The position numbers and the translations under genes were made by a program. From Terriglobia bacterium (lineage in GTDB: Bacteria > Acidobacteriota > Terriglobia > Bryobacterales > Bryobacteraceae), in the NCBI GenBank assembly GCA_020073345.1, contig JAIQFI010000017.1, positions 38,752 through 102,751 on the forward strand: a DNA stretch of 64,000 nucleotides, written 5' to 3'. The notes beneath the pieces are model-generated. The model had not been told where the DNA came from, did not search any database, and was given only the letters and a program-made list of their open reading frames with translations. This document shows, piece by piece, positions 17,527-24,284 of the stretch (the stretch's first letter is position 1; every line of letters starts with the position of its first letter).

Positions 17527-17897
17527 ACAGGCTCGCACTTCACTTCAAGGTCGAGCTTCACAGACTTGGTAGTAACCTCAACGGGCTTGGATTGAATAAA
17601 AGATTCTAGTGTCCCCACTTGCCCATTCGGCCCTCGTACCCCACAGGGTTCTTTCGCGCTAAACGAGCCAGAGATCCCAACCGTGTATTTACCAGGCTGC
17701 ACGTTCTGGAAAGTGTAACTGCCATCCTTTGCTGCCTGGGTCTTCGCCAGTTTTTGAGTTCCCTTTTCGAGAGTCACTTCAATATCCGACAGGGGCCGGG
17801 GATTAGATCCCGTTCGTAGCGCCTTGCCTGAGATCTCTTGGCAAAAGCACTGTGATGCGACTAAAAAAAGTAGCGCGCCGGCAGTCTGATGGTTCAT
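17517..17897 (-). CDS. Small secreted protein with carboxypeptidase regulatory-like fold
   Basis: 126 residues from the ATG at 17897. Signal peptide MNHQTAGALLFLVASQCFCQ, then ISGKALRTGSNPRPLSDIEVTLEKG and DGSYTFQNVQPGKYTVGISG, the beta-sandwich pattern of carboxypeptidase regulatory-like/CNA-B domains. Two cysteines follow in EPCGVRG and EVKCEPVSN. It lies just inside the left end of the IS1-like element as a passenger. Its start is only 14 bp from the divergent small basic protein gene. Confidence 0.65.
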   Translation of the reverse strand: MNHQTAGALLFLVASQCFCQEISGKALRTGSNPRPLSDIEVTLEKGTQKLAKTQAAKDGSYTFQNVQPGKYTVGISGSFSAKEPCGVRGPNGQVGTLESFIQSKPVEVTTKSVKLDLEVKCEPVSN

Positions 17898-17911
17898 GCC
17901 ATAATCGTACC

Positions 17912-18169
17912 ATGCCTTCCCGAGCAAGCACACCCAAGCGCCCGCGCGATCCTAACCTGCTGGCGCGGTCGGTTGTGGAGGATTTGATCGGCGAGAAGAT
18001 GGACGGTTCCCCGCTCTCGAAAGCGCCGGACACGCGGAACCCGGCAGCCGTGGCGCTCTCCAAGCTCGGGGCGTCCAAGGGTGGCATAGCCCGCGCCAAG
18101 GCACTATCAGACCGGAAGCGGAAGGCTATTGCTAAGAAGGCGGCGGCGGCTCGGTGGAAACGAGCCTAG
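17912..18169 (+). CDS. Small basic protein with Lys/Ala/Arg-rich tail
   Basis: 85 residues from the ATG at 17912 (MPSRASTPKRPRDPNLLARS). The C-terminus LGASKGGIARAKALSDRKR and KAIAKKAAAARWKR is strongly basic and probably binds nucleic acid; the KGGxARAxxL...AAxARW pattern recurs in small proteins of mobile regions. An upstream in-frame start would run through the promoter of the divergent gene, so it is rejected. Function unknown. Confidence 0.6.
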   Translation: MPSRASTPKRPRDPNLLARSVVEDLIGEKMDGSPLSKAPDTRNPAAVALSKLGASKGGIARAKALSDRKRKAIAKKAAAARWKRA

Positions 18170-18170
18170 C

Positions 18171-18509
18171 TTACTCTTTCGGCGGCCCTGGTATCTGACC
18201 AAACGCAGTTTCGTAGCCGCGTAGCTGTTCGATAAGGATGATAGTTAGCCGTTTCGCCAGCTGAGGAGACATGCGCACCTCGGCGAGTTCGTTGACTTGA
18301 GTTACCTGAACTTCTCCCTCTATCGAAACATCGGAGATCTCCCCCAGCTTTAATCGAAGATCCCACGTTGAGGTCTGGAGTTCGATGTCGTTGACGTAGA
18401 GTGAAATGAAGTTCGGAGACTTGGTGCGATCCCTACGCACTGTTTTTGGTACTAGTGGGGCATCAAGCACCCCAGCGTGTGTCGCTACTTCTCTATGTTT
18501 TCTTGCCAT
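18171..18509 (-). CDS. DUF3467-like protein
   Basis: 112 residues from the ATG at 18509. FISLYVNDIELQTSTWDLRLKLGEI, then VRMSPQLAKRLTIILIEQLRGYE and FGQIPGPP follow the DUF3467 pattern (a short beta layer, then MSPxxAK and a helix ending YExxFGxI). The family is of unknown function. It starts 8 bp after the XRE regulator stop, so the two are probably co-transcribed. A TTG at 18560 would overlap the regulator. Confidence 0.75.
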   Translation of the reverse strand: MARKHREVATHAGVLDAPLVPKTVRRDRTKSPNFISLYVNDIELQTSTWDLRLKLGEISDVSIEGEVQVTQVNELAEVRMSPQLAKRLTIILIEQLRGYETAFGQIPGPPKE

Positions 18510-18516
18510 AAAAGTT

Positions 18517-19131
18517 TTAACCTTGGTTGCCAGTTCTGGCTTCTGATAAGAGCGCTCCAAGCAGAAGCGCCGGAGGCAGGCTGTCTACTGGTTGGCTTGT
18601 AGACCGTTCCTCCCATCCGATTAGCCCCTGCTTTCCGTGTTCGGTTGGCCATGTTGCTGCACCAAGAATGCTGAAAGAACTAGAAGCTGGTACGTCCCAC
18701 CAGGGACGGGGAGATTGGAACGGGTACTCACTAGGATGGATTGATATATAGAGGCGACCTTTCAGCTTGACAATGTATCGCTCTAGCGTGTCGAGAGTGA
18801 TATTCTCCAGTCCACCCTCCATCCTGGCTATAGCGGATTGACTGGTTCCCATGGCCTTGGCGAGCGAATCCTGTGATTCCTGACGATACCGCCTAAGGAA
18901 CAACAGATTTTGGCTCACATGGAAGCGGACATCATTCGCTGCATGGTCTTTGAAGGCCTCGGTCTTGCGTAGATCCTTAAGAGTCGAGGTCAAACGGGCT
19001 GGCACCACTGGTGCCTCGTGCAATACCGTCGTAGTAGCTTCTGGCTCTAGCATGATCGCTGGGGTCTTCGAGCCTTTGGTCTTTATAGCAAGCATGGAGG
19101 TAGACGATCCTTTTGTGTTTTTCCCAGACAT
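18517..19131 (-). CDS. XRE-family helix-turn-helix protein, putative antitoxin
   Basis: 204 residues. An HTH at about 72-125 (LLFLRRYRQESQDSLAKAMGTSQSAIARMEGGLENIT, shown in two parts: LRRYRQESQDSLAKAMG and TSQSAIARMEGGLENIT) is the lambda-repressor type. The N-terminal 60 residues are polar and low in complexity; the C-terminal 70 residues have no recognised domain. The start at 19131 has GGAGG about 10 bases upstream but lies 155 bp inside the toxin-like gene; alternatives at 19053 reduce the overlap to 77 bp. Likely binds its own promoter. Confidence 0.75.
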   Translation of the reverse strand: MSGKNTKGSSTSMLAIKTKGSKTPAIMLEPEATTTVLHEAPVVPARLTSTLKDLRKTEAFKDHAANDVRFHVSQNLLFLRRYRQESQDSLAKAMGTSQSAIARMEGGLENITLDTLERYIVKLKGRLYISIHPSEYPFQSPRPWWDVPASSSFSILGAATWPTEHGKQGLIGWEERSTSQPVDSLPPALLLGALLSEARTGNQG

Positions 19132-19405
19132 AAAAATAGAGCCTCCAAAAACTTGGCTTACACTTCAATAGCCAAACAACATCATCTTTCGGCACAACCA
19201 CTTTTTTCCCACGCCTTTCTCTTAGGCGTTGGGCTTCTGGCCAGCCCATGTTCCGAACCATTCTCATCTTGTTCAGGGCTTGGGCCGAAACCGATCCGGG
19301 AGCCGCTAATGCATCCGAGAAGGGCCAAGACCATTGGCCGTCGCCGCCTTTAATGCAGATCTCATATGCTGTCCAGCCTGAGGTAAGGTCGCGCCCGGTC
19401 GCCAT
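18977..19405 (-). CDS. RelE/HigB-like toxin candidate
   Basis: 142 residues; ATG at 19405 with AAGG 6 bases upstream. The C-terminal half, VVWLLKCKPSFWRLYFYVWE and KHKRIVYLHACYKDQRLEDPS, followed by ARARSYYDGI, matches the beta-sheet and tail of RelE/phage Gp49-like toxins that cut mRNA on the ribosome. The N-terminal 70 residues are unusual. It overlaps the following XRE gene; toxin before antitoxin is the HigBA order. The catalytic residues cannot be assigned with confidence. Confidence 0.6.
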   Translation of the reverse strand: MATGRDLTSGWTAYEICIKGGDGQWSWPFSDALAAPGSVSAQALNKMRMVRNMGWPEAQRLRERRGKKVVVPKDDVVWLLKCKPSFWRLYFYVWEKHKRIVYLHACYKDQRLEDPSDHARARSYYDGIARGTSGASPFDLDS

Positions 19406-19530
19406 TGCATACCTTAAAGAGTATATTTCATGCTACCATAACGAAACAAGCCCCAAGAGTACCGATTCCGGTACCAGTATATACCTTATGAGGCTTGCCT
19501 TTACTTTGCCGTGCAAGCATAATTGTCAGT

Positions 19531-20415
19531 ATGAACCGGATGGATACAGCACGCCGCGCCGCAGTGATTCGGTGCCTGATCGAAAGCAATTCTATCAACT
19601 CCACGGTTCGCATGACCGGTGCGGCCAAGAACACGGTTCTAAAGCTTTTGGTCGAAATCGGCGCTTCGTGCTCGGCCTATATGGATCGCTCAATGCGGAA
19701 TCTGACCTGTGAGCGGGTACAGGCAGATGAGGCATGGTCGTTCTGTTACGACAAGGCCAAGAATGTGACCGAGGAGATCGCCCGCGAGAACGAAGGGGCG
19801 GGGGATGTTTGGACCTGGGTGGCGATTGACGCCGATACCAAGCTGATCCCGACGTGGATCGTCGGCAACCGGGACGGCCATACCGCGCGGGCGTTCGTTC
19901 ACGATCTCAAGAGCCGACTTGCCAACCGCAGCCAGCTAACGACCGACGGCCTAAAGTTCTACTTCCATGCCGTTGCTGAGTACTTCGATGATGACGTGGA
20001 CTACGCACAACTACACAAGATCTATGGTGGTTCCGTCGATGAAACCGGGACCGCGAGAAAATACAGCCCGCCGGAATGCATCGGCTGTGAGAAGAAACCC
20101 AAGATCGGGAACCCCGACGAAAAACATATCTCGACCAGCTTCATCGAACGCCAGAACTTGACCATGAGAATGTCCATGCGGCGCTTTACGCGGCTGACCA
20201 ACGGTTTCCCTAAGAAGCTTGAGAATCAATTGTCTAGCGTGGCTTTGTACATGATGTACTACAACTATGGCCGCAAGCACACGACGCTCGGAACGACGCC
20301 AGCGGTCAAGGCTGGGATCACGGATCACATCTGGAGCGTGGAGGAGATCGTAGGAGTCCTGGAGGCGAATGGACCGAAGGCAACTAGGCCAGCGCGGGCG
20401 GCAAGTTCAAACTGA
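19531..20415 (+). CDS. IS1-like family DDE transposase
   Basis: 294 residues from ATG 19531. An N-terminal helix-turn-helix (RRAAVIRCLIESNSINSTVR, MTGAAKNTVLKLLVEIGA) precedes a DDE core: RVQADEAWSFCYDKAKN, VAIDADTKLIPTWIVGNRD, TTDGLKFY and HISTSFIERQNLTMR, giving the D/D/E residues. C-terminal RRFTRLTNGFPKKLEN and YYNYGRKHTTL are typical of the IS1-like group often called ISNCY. The gene ends inside the right terminal repeat and is intact. Confidence 0.9.
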   Translation: MNRMDTARRAAVIRCLIESNSINSTVRMTGAAKNTVLKLLVEIGASCSAYMDRSMRNLTCERVQADEAWSFCYDKAKNVTEEIARENEGAGDVWTWVAIDADTKLIPTWIVGNRDGHTARAFVHDLKSRLANRSQLTTDGLKFYFHAVAEYFDDDVDYAQLHKIYGGSVDETGTARKYSPPECIGCEKKPKIGNPDEKHISTSFIERQNLTMRMSMRRFTRLTNGFPKKLENQLSSVALYMMYYNYGRKHTTLGTTPAVKAGITDHIWSVEEIVGVLEANGPKATRPARAASSN

Positions 20416-20422
20416 ACCACTA
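20406..20422 (-). repeat. Right terminal inverted repeat of the IS1-like element
   Basis: TTCAAACTGAACCACTA, the exact reverse complement of 17510-17526, contains the stop codon of the transposase (20413-20415). Confidence 0.8.
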
Positions 20423-20487
20423 CCTCATCGTATTACATAATATATGTTATCGGAAGTGATCGAGATGGGGAGGAGTTCCGAGGCTGA

Positions 20488-20509
20488 CCTCGCAAAGCCT
20501 CGCAAAGCC
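20488..20509 (+). repeat. Short tandem repeat, 2.2 copies of a 10-bp unit
   Basis: CCTCGCAAAG occurs twice in direct succession, then CC. It is in the 160-bp gap between the transposase and a coiled-coil gene; nothing else recognisable is in that gap. Confidence 0.6.
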
Positions 20510-20582
20510 ATGAGAATTGGCCGCCCTCTCCAGCACTACTATTCCGCGCCGGTAAACTCCGTGAGACAATACGCACAGCGGC

Positions 20583-20834
20583 ATGCCTGAAAACAGCTAC
20601 GCCACCAAGCAAGATCTCCAGGAACTTCGTACGCATGTTGACGAACGCCTGGACCAGGTTGATGCACGCTTCAACCAAGTCATCGAAACGACGCGGGATA
20701 TGCAAACGGAAGTCCTGCGCGCATTCCACAACTGGGCCCGGCCGGCGGAGGTCAAAATCCGCTCCCATGAAGAACGCCTCACTCTCCTCGAAGAACGGGT
20801 TAGTGAGATCGAACGCGGCAACAAGAGCAACTAG
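20583..20834 (+). CDS. Small coiled-coil protein
   Basis: 83 residues, MPENSYATKQDLQELRTHVD then DERLDQVDARFNQVIETTRD and HEERLTLLEERVSEIERG, with heptads throughout. ATKQDLQELR...MQTEVLRAFHNW is a pattern of short coiled-coil proteins common in bacterial genomes; no function is known. It overlaps the end of the convergent HAD gene by 4 bp. Confidence 0.75.
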   Translation: MPENSYATKQDLQELRTHVDERLDQVDARFNQVIETTRDMQTEVLRAFHNWARPAEVKIRSHEERLTLLEERVSEIERGNKSN

Positions 20835-21445
20835 CCGATCCCCAAACGCTCGCGCACTTCCCTTCCGACGTTCTCCACCGCGCTCACCCGCAGCACCTCG
20901 AACCCGGCCGCTCGCCCCGACGCCACGCCGGCATCGGAATCCTCAATCACCAGCGGCCGAAGCGCTCCCAGGCGTTCCGCGGCCAGCAGGTATGGCTCGG
21001 GCGAAGGCTTAAAGTTCTGGACATCTTCTCCTGTGATAAGAAGCTCAAAACACGGGCGGATTCCGCCACGCACCAGAGGCGGCTCCACTTCTGATTTATA
21101 GCTTGAAGAAACAACCGCTAACGTATACAAACCTCGGAGTCCTTCCAGCAAACTGAGAGTGTCCGGCAAGAACGGCTGGGCTTCCGCCAGCCCCTGGCGA
21201 AACAGCTCCTGCTTGCGAGCCACCAGTCCATGTTGATCCGTGATCCGAAGCCGTTCCCGCAGAGCCACTTCGTCGGCAACTCCGACGAAGTTCTTTTGAT
21301 ACGACTCCCAATCCAGCTGAATCCCCAAGGGCTCCAGGGTCTGGTTCCAGGCCCGGTGATGGATGCGCTCGGTGTCGGCCAGCACGCCGTCGAAATCGAA
21401 CAGCAGCGCGTCGTACTTGGAATACTGCCGGCGGGGGGTATTAAT
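20831..21445 (-). CDS. HAD-superfamily phosphatase/mutase (beta-phosphoglucomutase-like), start codon unusual
   Basis: The catalytic core is intact: ALLFDFDGVLADTERIHH (nucleophile D and D+2), VVSSSYKSE, the lysine in NFKPSPEPYL and VIEDSDAGVASG. These make it a HAD subfamily I enzyme acting on a phosphorylated small molecule. No ATG, GTG or TTG occurs between the in-frame stop at 21470-21472 and the GTG at 21385-21383, which lies just after DFDG. The start is given as ATT at 21445, but CTG at 21457 or another non-standard codon, or a sequencing frameshift in the C-run at about 21432-21437, is equally possible. Divergent from ilvE. Confidence 0.65.
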   Translation of the reverse strand: MNTPRRQYSKYDALLFDFDGVLADTERIHHRAWNQTLEPLGIQLDWESYQKNFVGVADEVALRERLRITDQHGLVARKQELFRQGLAEAQPFLPDTLSLLEGLRGLYTLAVVSSSYKSEVEPPLVRGGIRPCFELLITGEDVQNFKPSPEPYLLAAERLGALRPLVIEDSDAGVASGRAAGFEVLRVSAVENVGREVRERLGIG

Positions 21446-21459
21446 TGGGGTGATCAGGC

Positions 21460-21465
21460 TATAAT
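21460..21465 (+). promoter_or_regulatory. Consensus -10 box directly before ilvE
   Basis: TATAAT at 21460-21465 ends 6 bases before the ATG at 21472, so transcription should begin at or next to the A of the start codon and the message would be leaderless. No good -35 hexamer is visible at 17 bp. Confidence 0.55.
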
Positions 21466-21471
21466 CATCTC

Positions 21472-22413
21472 ATGATCAAAGCCACGGAAAAGATCTGGCA
21501 CAACGGCAAATTTATCAGCTGGGATGACGCCAAGATCCACGTCCTGGCGCACGTCACCAGCTACGGGAGCTCGGTTTTTGAGGGGATCCGCTGCTATGCC
21601 ACCGCCGCCGGCCCGGCCATCTTCCGGGGACCCGAGCATATGCGCCGCCTGCACGATTCCGCCAAGATTTATCGCATCACCATCCCTTACTCTGTCAACG
21701 AGTTGGTGGGTGCAATGCACGAAGTGGTGCGCCTGAACAAGCTGGAGTCCTGCTATGTCCGGCCGCTGGTCTTCCGCGGCTACGGCGATCTGGGGGTTCT
21801 GCCCACCAAGGACACGCCCATCGAGACCTATGTGGCCTGCTGGGAATGGGGCAAGTATCTGGGCGCCGAGGCCATGGAACAGGGCGTGGACGTGTGTGTT
21901 TCCAGCTGGACCCGACTGGCCCCGAATACCCTGCCCACGCTCAGCAAAGCCGGAGCGAACTACATGAACTCGCAACTGATCCGGATGGAGGCGAACGCCA
22001 ATGGGTATTCGGAAGGCATCGCGCTGGATGTTTCGGGATACGTGTGCGAGGGTTCGGGCGAAAACGTCTTCGTGGTGCGCGATGGAAAGATCCTCACACC
22101 GCCCATAGGTTCGAGCGTGCTGCCCGGCATCACCCGCGATACCGTAATTACACTGGCTCGGGACCTGGGGATTACGGTCACCGAGACGCTGATCCCACGC
22201 GAGATGCTGTACATCGCCGATGAGGTGTTCTTCTCCGGCACCGCGGCTGAGATTTCACCGATCCGCTCGGTGGACCGCATCCCGGTGGGCGCGGGCAAGC
22301 GCGGGCCGATCACGGAAAAGCTGCAACGCGAGTTTTTCGCGATCGTGGAAGGCCGCGCCGCGGACCGGCATGGATGGCTCGCGCCCGTGGCACAACCAGT
22401 GGGAGCTCGCTAA
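21472..22413 (+). CDS. ilvE: Branched-chain amino acid aminotransferase
   Basis: 313 residues, class IV PLP enzyme. The N-terminus (KIWHNGKFISWDDAKIHVLA, YGSSVFEGIRCY) and the lysine in TLSKAGANYMNSQLIRMEA, plus EGSGENVFVVRDGK and FSGTAAEISPIRSVDRI, are IlvE hallmarks. It transfers the amino group of glutamate to or from the keto acids of leucine, isoleucine and valine in the cytoplasm. No ilv/leu genes are adjacent. The ATG at 21472 has no ribosome site, consistent with a leaderless message. Confidence 0.93.
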   Translation: MIKATEKIWHNGKFISWDDAKIHVLAHVTSYGSSVFEGIRCYATAAGPAIFRGPEHMRRLHDSAKIYRITIPYSVNELVGAMHEVVRLNKLESCYVRPLVFRGYGDLGVLPTKDTPIETYVACWEWGKYLGAEAMEQGVDVCVSSWTRLAPNTLPTLSKAGANYMNSQLIRMEANANGYSEGIALDVSGYVCEGSGENVFVVRDGKILTPPIGSSVLPGITRDTVITLARDLGITVTETLIPREMLYIADEVFFSGTAAEISPIRSVDRIPVGAGKRGPITEKLQREFFAIVEGRAADRHGWLAPVAQPVGAR

Positions 22414-22655
22414 ACGCTGTCGGGGGGCTTCTTACAAGAACGCCGAAAAATTCTGCAGGAGCCAAACTTGTGGCCACCTCCCCCGAGATTGACTCACTTG
22501 CCCGGCTCCACGCAGAATGTTGTTCCTCTTTCTTACCAGGAGAGAGATGCCTTTGAACAGGACAAACTGCCGATTTTCACAAGATGTTTCCCATGCAGTT
22601 TGCTCGGGTTACCGGCTAGCCACTGTGAGTATGCTGTGCAAAAACCAGGACCCCG
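22414..22655. other. Intergenic region, no gene seen
   Basis: 242 bp between ilvE and nagA. Both strands lack a credible frame with a ribosome site; GC content is close to neighbours. It likely holds the nagA promoter but no convincing -35/-10 pair is evident. Confidence 0.5.
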
Positions 22656-23813
22656 ATGAATTGTAAAGGGATTGAAACGTCCACAAACGATTTCATCGAG
22701 ATCCAGGGTGATTCTGTAATCTCGCACATAGATCCTGTCCTTGAACCCACTGATAACGCAAGCTGGATCTCGCCGGGGTTTGTCGACCTGCAAGTGAACG
22801 GGTTCGCGGGCGTGGACTACAACTCACCCGTCGTCCTTACAGATGTCGCGCTGGAAGAAATTGCACGATCCATCCGCAGGATGTTTTCGACCGGCGTCAC
22901 GCGGTTTTTCCCGACCGTGATCACCGGGTCTCCGGACGACATGCTGGCGGCGCTCAGGAACCTGGCGCGGGCGCGCGAGAAGCTTGCTTACGGTCCCGCT
23001 ATGGAGGCGTTTCACGTCGAGGGTCCGCACATTTCACCGGAGGACGGCCCACGCGGGGCGCATCCGGCGCGATGGGTCCGCCCGCCGGATTTCGACGAGT
23101 TCCGCCGCTGGCAGGACGCCGCGCAAGGCAACGTGCGCCTGGTAACGCTCTCGCCCGAATGGCCGGAGTCGGCTCGCTATATCGAACAGTTGTCGCGGGA
23201 AGGCATTGTGATCAGCATCGGCCACACGCGGGCGACACGCCAGCAGATCGAGGACGCGGTGCATGCCGGCGCGACGCTTTCCACCCACCTGGGCAATGGG
23301 GCCGATAAGATGCTGCCTCGTCATCCCAACTACATCTGGGAGCAATTGGCTGAGGACAAGCTCGCGGCCAGCTTCATTGTCGATGGCCTGCATTTGCCGG
23401 ATTCCTTCCTGCGCGTCGCCTTGCGGGCCAAAGGCATCGAGCGCAGCGTGCTGGTCACCGACGCGGTGATGCCCGCAATGTGCGCGCCTGGTCCGTATCG
23501 TCTGGGTGAGGTCGAAGTGGAGCTGAAGGAGGACCAGCGCGTGGTCCTTCGTGGGGGCACTCGCCTGGCTGGATCCAGTTTGCGGATGGACGCGGCTATT
23601 TCCAACGTCATGCGCGTGGCCGGACTGAGCCTGACCGAGGCGATCGCCATGGCGACGGTGAATCCCGCGCGAGTGGGCCGCATCGGAGGCCGGGTTCGGG
23701 GACTGCGTCCAGGGGATCGCGCGGATATCGTGCGGTTCAAACTGCAGAACGGCCGCATCCATGTGCTGGAAACGTACTTGAGCGGCGAGCGCGTATTCCT
23801 GCACTCGTCCTGA
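22656..23813 (+). CDS. nagA: N-acetylglucosamine-6-phosphate deacetylase
   Basis: 385 residues in the amidohydrolase fold. WISPGFVDLQVNGFAGVDYN, the metal-ligand EGPHISPEDGPRGAHP, IGHTRATRQQIEDA, STHLGNG and VLVTDAVMPAM match NagA; the last D is the catalytic base. It removes acetate from GlcNAc-6-phosphate in amino-sugar recycling or chitin use. The penultimate region LTEAIAMATVNPARVG is standard. No nagB is nearby. Confidence 0.9.
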   Translation: MNCKGIETSTNDFIEIQGDSVISHIDPVLEPTDNASWISPGFVDLQVNGFAGVDYNSPVVLTDVALEEIARSIRRMFSTGVTRFFPTVITGSPDDMLAALRNLARAREKLAYGPAMEAFHVEGPHISPEDGPRGAHPARWVRPPDFDEFRRWQDAAQGNVRLVTLSPEWPESARYIEQLSREGIVISIGHTRATRQQIEDAVHAGATLSTHLGNGADKMLPRHPNYIWEQLAEDKLAASFIVDGLHLPDSFLRVALRAKGIERSVLVTDAVMPAMCAPGPYRLGEVEVELKEDQRVVLRGGTRLAGSSLRMDAAISNVMRVAGLSLTEAIAMATVNPARVGRIGGRVRGLRPGDRADIVRFKLQNGRIHVLETYLSGERVFLHSS

Positions 23814-23875
23814 GGACGGCGGCTCCACATCATGTGCCTTCCCTACAGGGGTCGAACAGCTTCTTAGATGGCCCC

Positions 23876-23904
23876 TTGACAAATTGTTTAGTTATAACTA
23901 AACT
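23876..23904 (+). promoter_or_regulatory. Promoter with 18-bp palindromic operator of the ArsR-type regulator
   Basis: TTGACA (23876-23881) with a 17-bp spacer to TAAACT (23899-23904). The spacer and -10 are overlaid by GTTTAGTTATAACTAAAC (23886-23903), a perfect 18-bp palindrome, the expected binding site of a dimeric ArsR repressor; binding would shut the promoter. The next ATG is at 23913. Confidence 0.75.
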
Positions 23905-23912
23905 AATATCCG

Positions 23913-24284
23913 ATGGAGGCCTCGGTACTCGATGCGATCGCTTCGCCGCGGCGGCGCGAGATTCTACGCCTGGTGTGGGACCAGGAGCAAAGCGCAGGGG
24001 CGATCCACCGGGCGATGCCGGACGTAACGTTTGGGGCGGTTTCCCTTCAACTTCGGTCGTTGGTTCAGGCCGGCTTGGTCGAAGCCCGCATACAGCAGCG
24101 CAACCGGTTCTACCGGGCTCGCCGCGAGGCTCTCGGCCCCGCAGCCGAGATTCTGGAGAACATGTGGGACGACGCATTATGGAAGCTCAAATTGGCCGCT
24201 GAGTTGGAGGAAGCTCGCCGGGGGCCCAAGCGTGGCCCAATCCGCGTCAAGAAACACAAGAAACCTAAGAAAAGGGAGCCGTGA
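23913..24284 (+). CDS. ArsR-family transcriptional regulator
   Basis: 123 residues: ASVLDAIASPRRREILRLVW, AIHRAMPDVTFGAVSLQLRS and LVQAGLVEARIQQRNRFYR, a winged helix of the ArsR (SmtB-like) group. It lacks the metal-binding cysteines of arsenic/zinc sensors, so it belongs to the ArsR regulators paired with SRPBCC proteins. The Lys/Arg-rich tail (RVKKHKKPKKREP) is odd. It overlaps the SRPBCC gene by 4 bases and probably represses the operon at the palindrome upstream. Confidence 0.88.
   Translation: MEASVLDAIASPRRREILRLVWDQEQSAGAIHRAMPDVTFGAVSLQLRSLVQAGLVEARIQQRNRFYRARREALGPAAEILENMWDDALWKLKLAAELEEARRGPKRGPIRVKKHKKPKKREP

Larger units (their letters stand above)
17510..20422 (+). mobile_element. 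IS1-like insertion element carrying passenger genes
   Basis: A 2,913-bp segment bounded by TAGTGGTTCAGTTTGAA (17510-17526) and its exact reverse complement (20406-20422). The DDE transposase ends inside the right repeat, and no closer left end is seen before the transposase gene. Inside are five other genes: a small secreted protein, a small basic protein, a DUF3467-like protein, an XRE regulator and a RelE-like toxin. The 18.2-19.5 kb part is visibly less GC-rich than its surroundings. No target-site duplication is apparent, so the element may be old or one end may have been rearranged. Confidence 0.7.
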
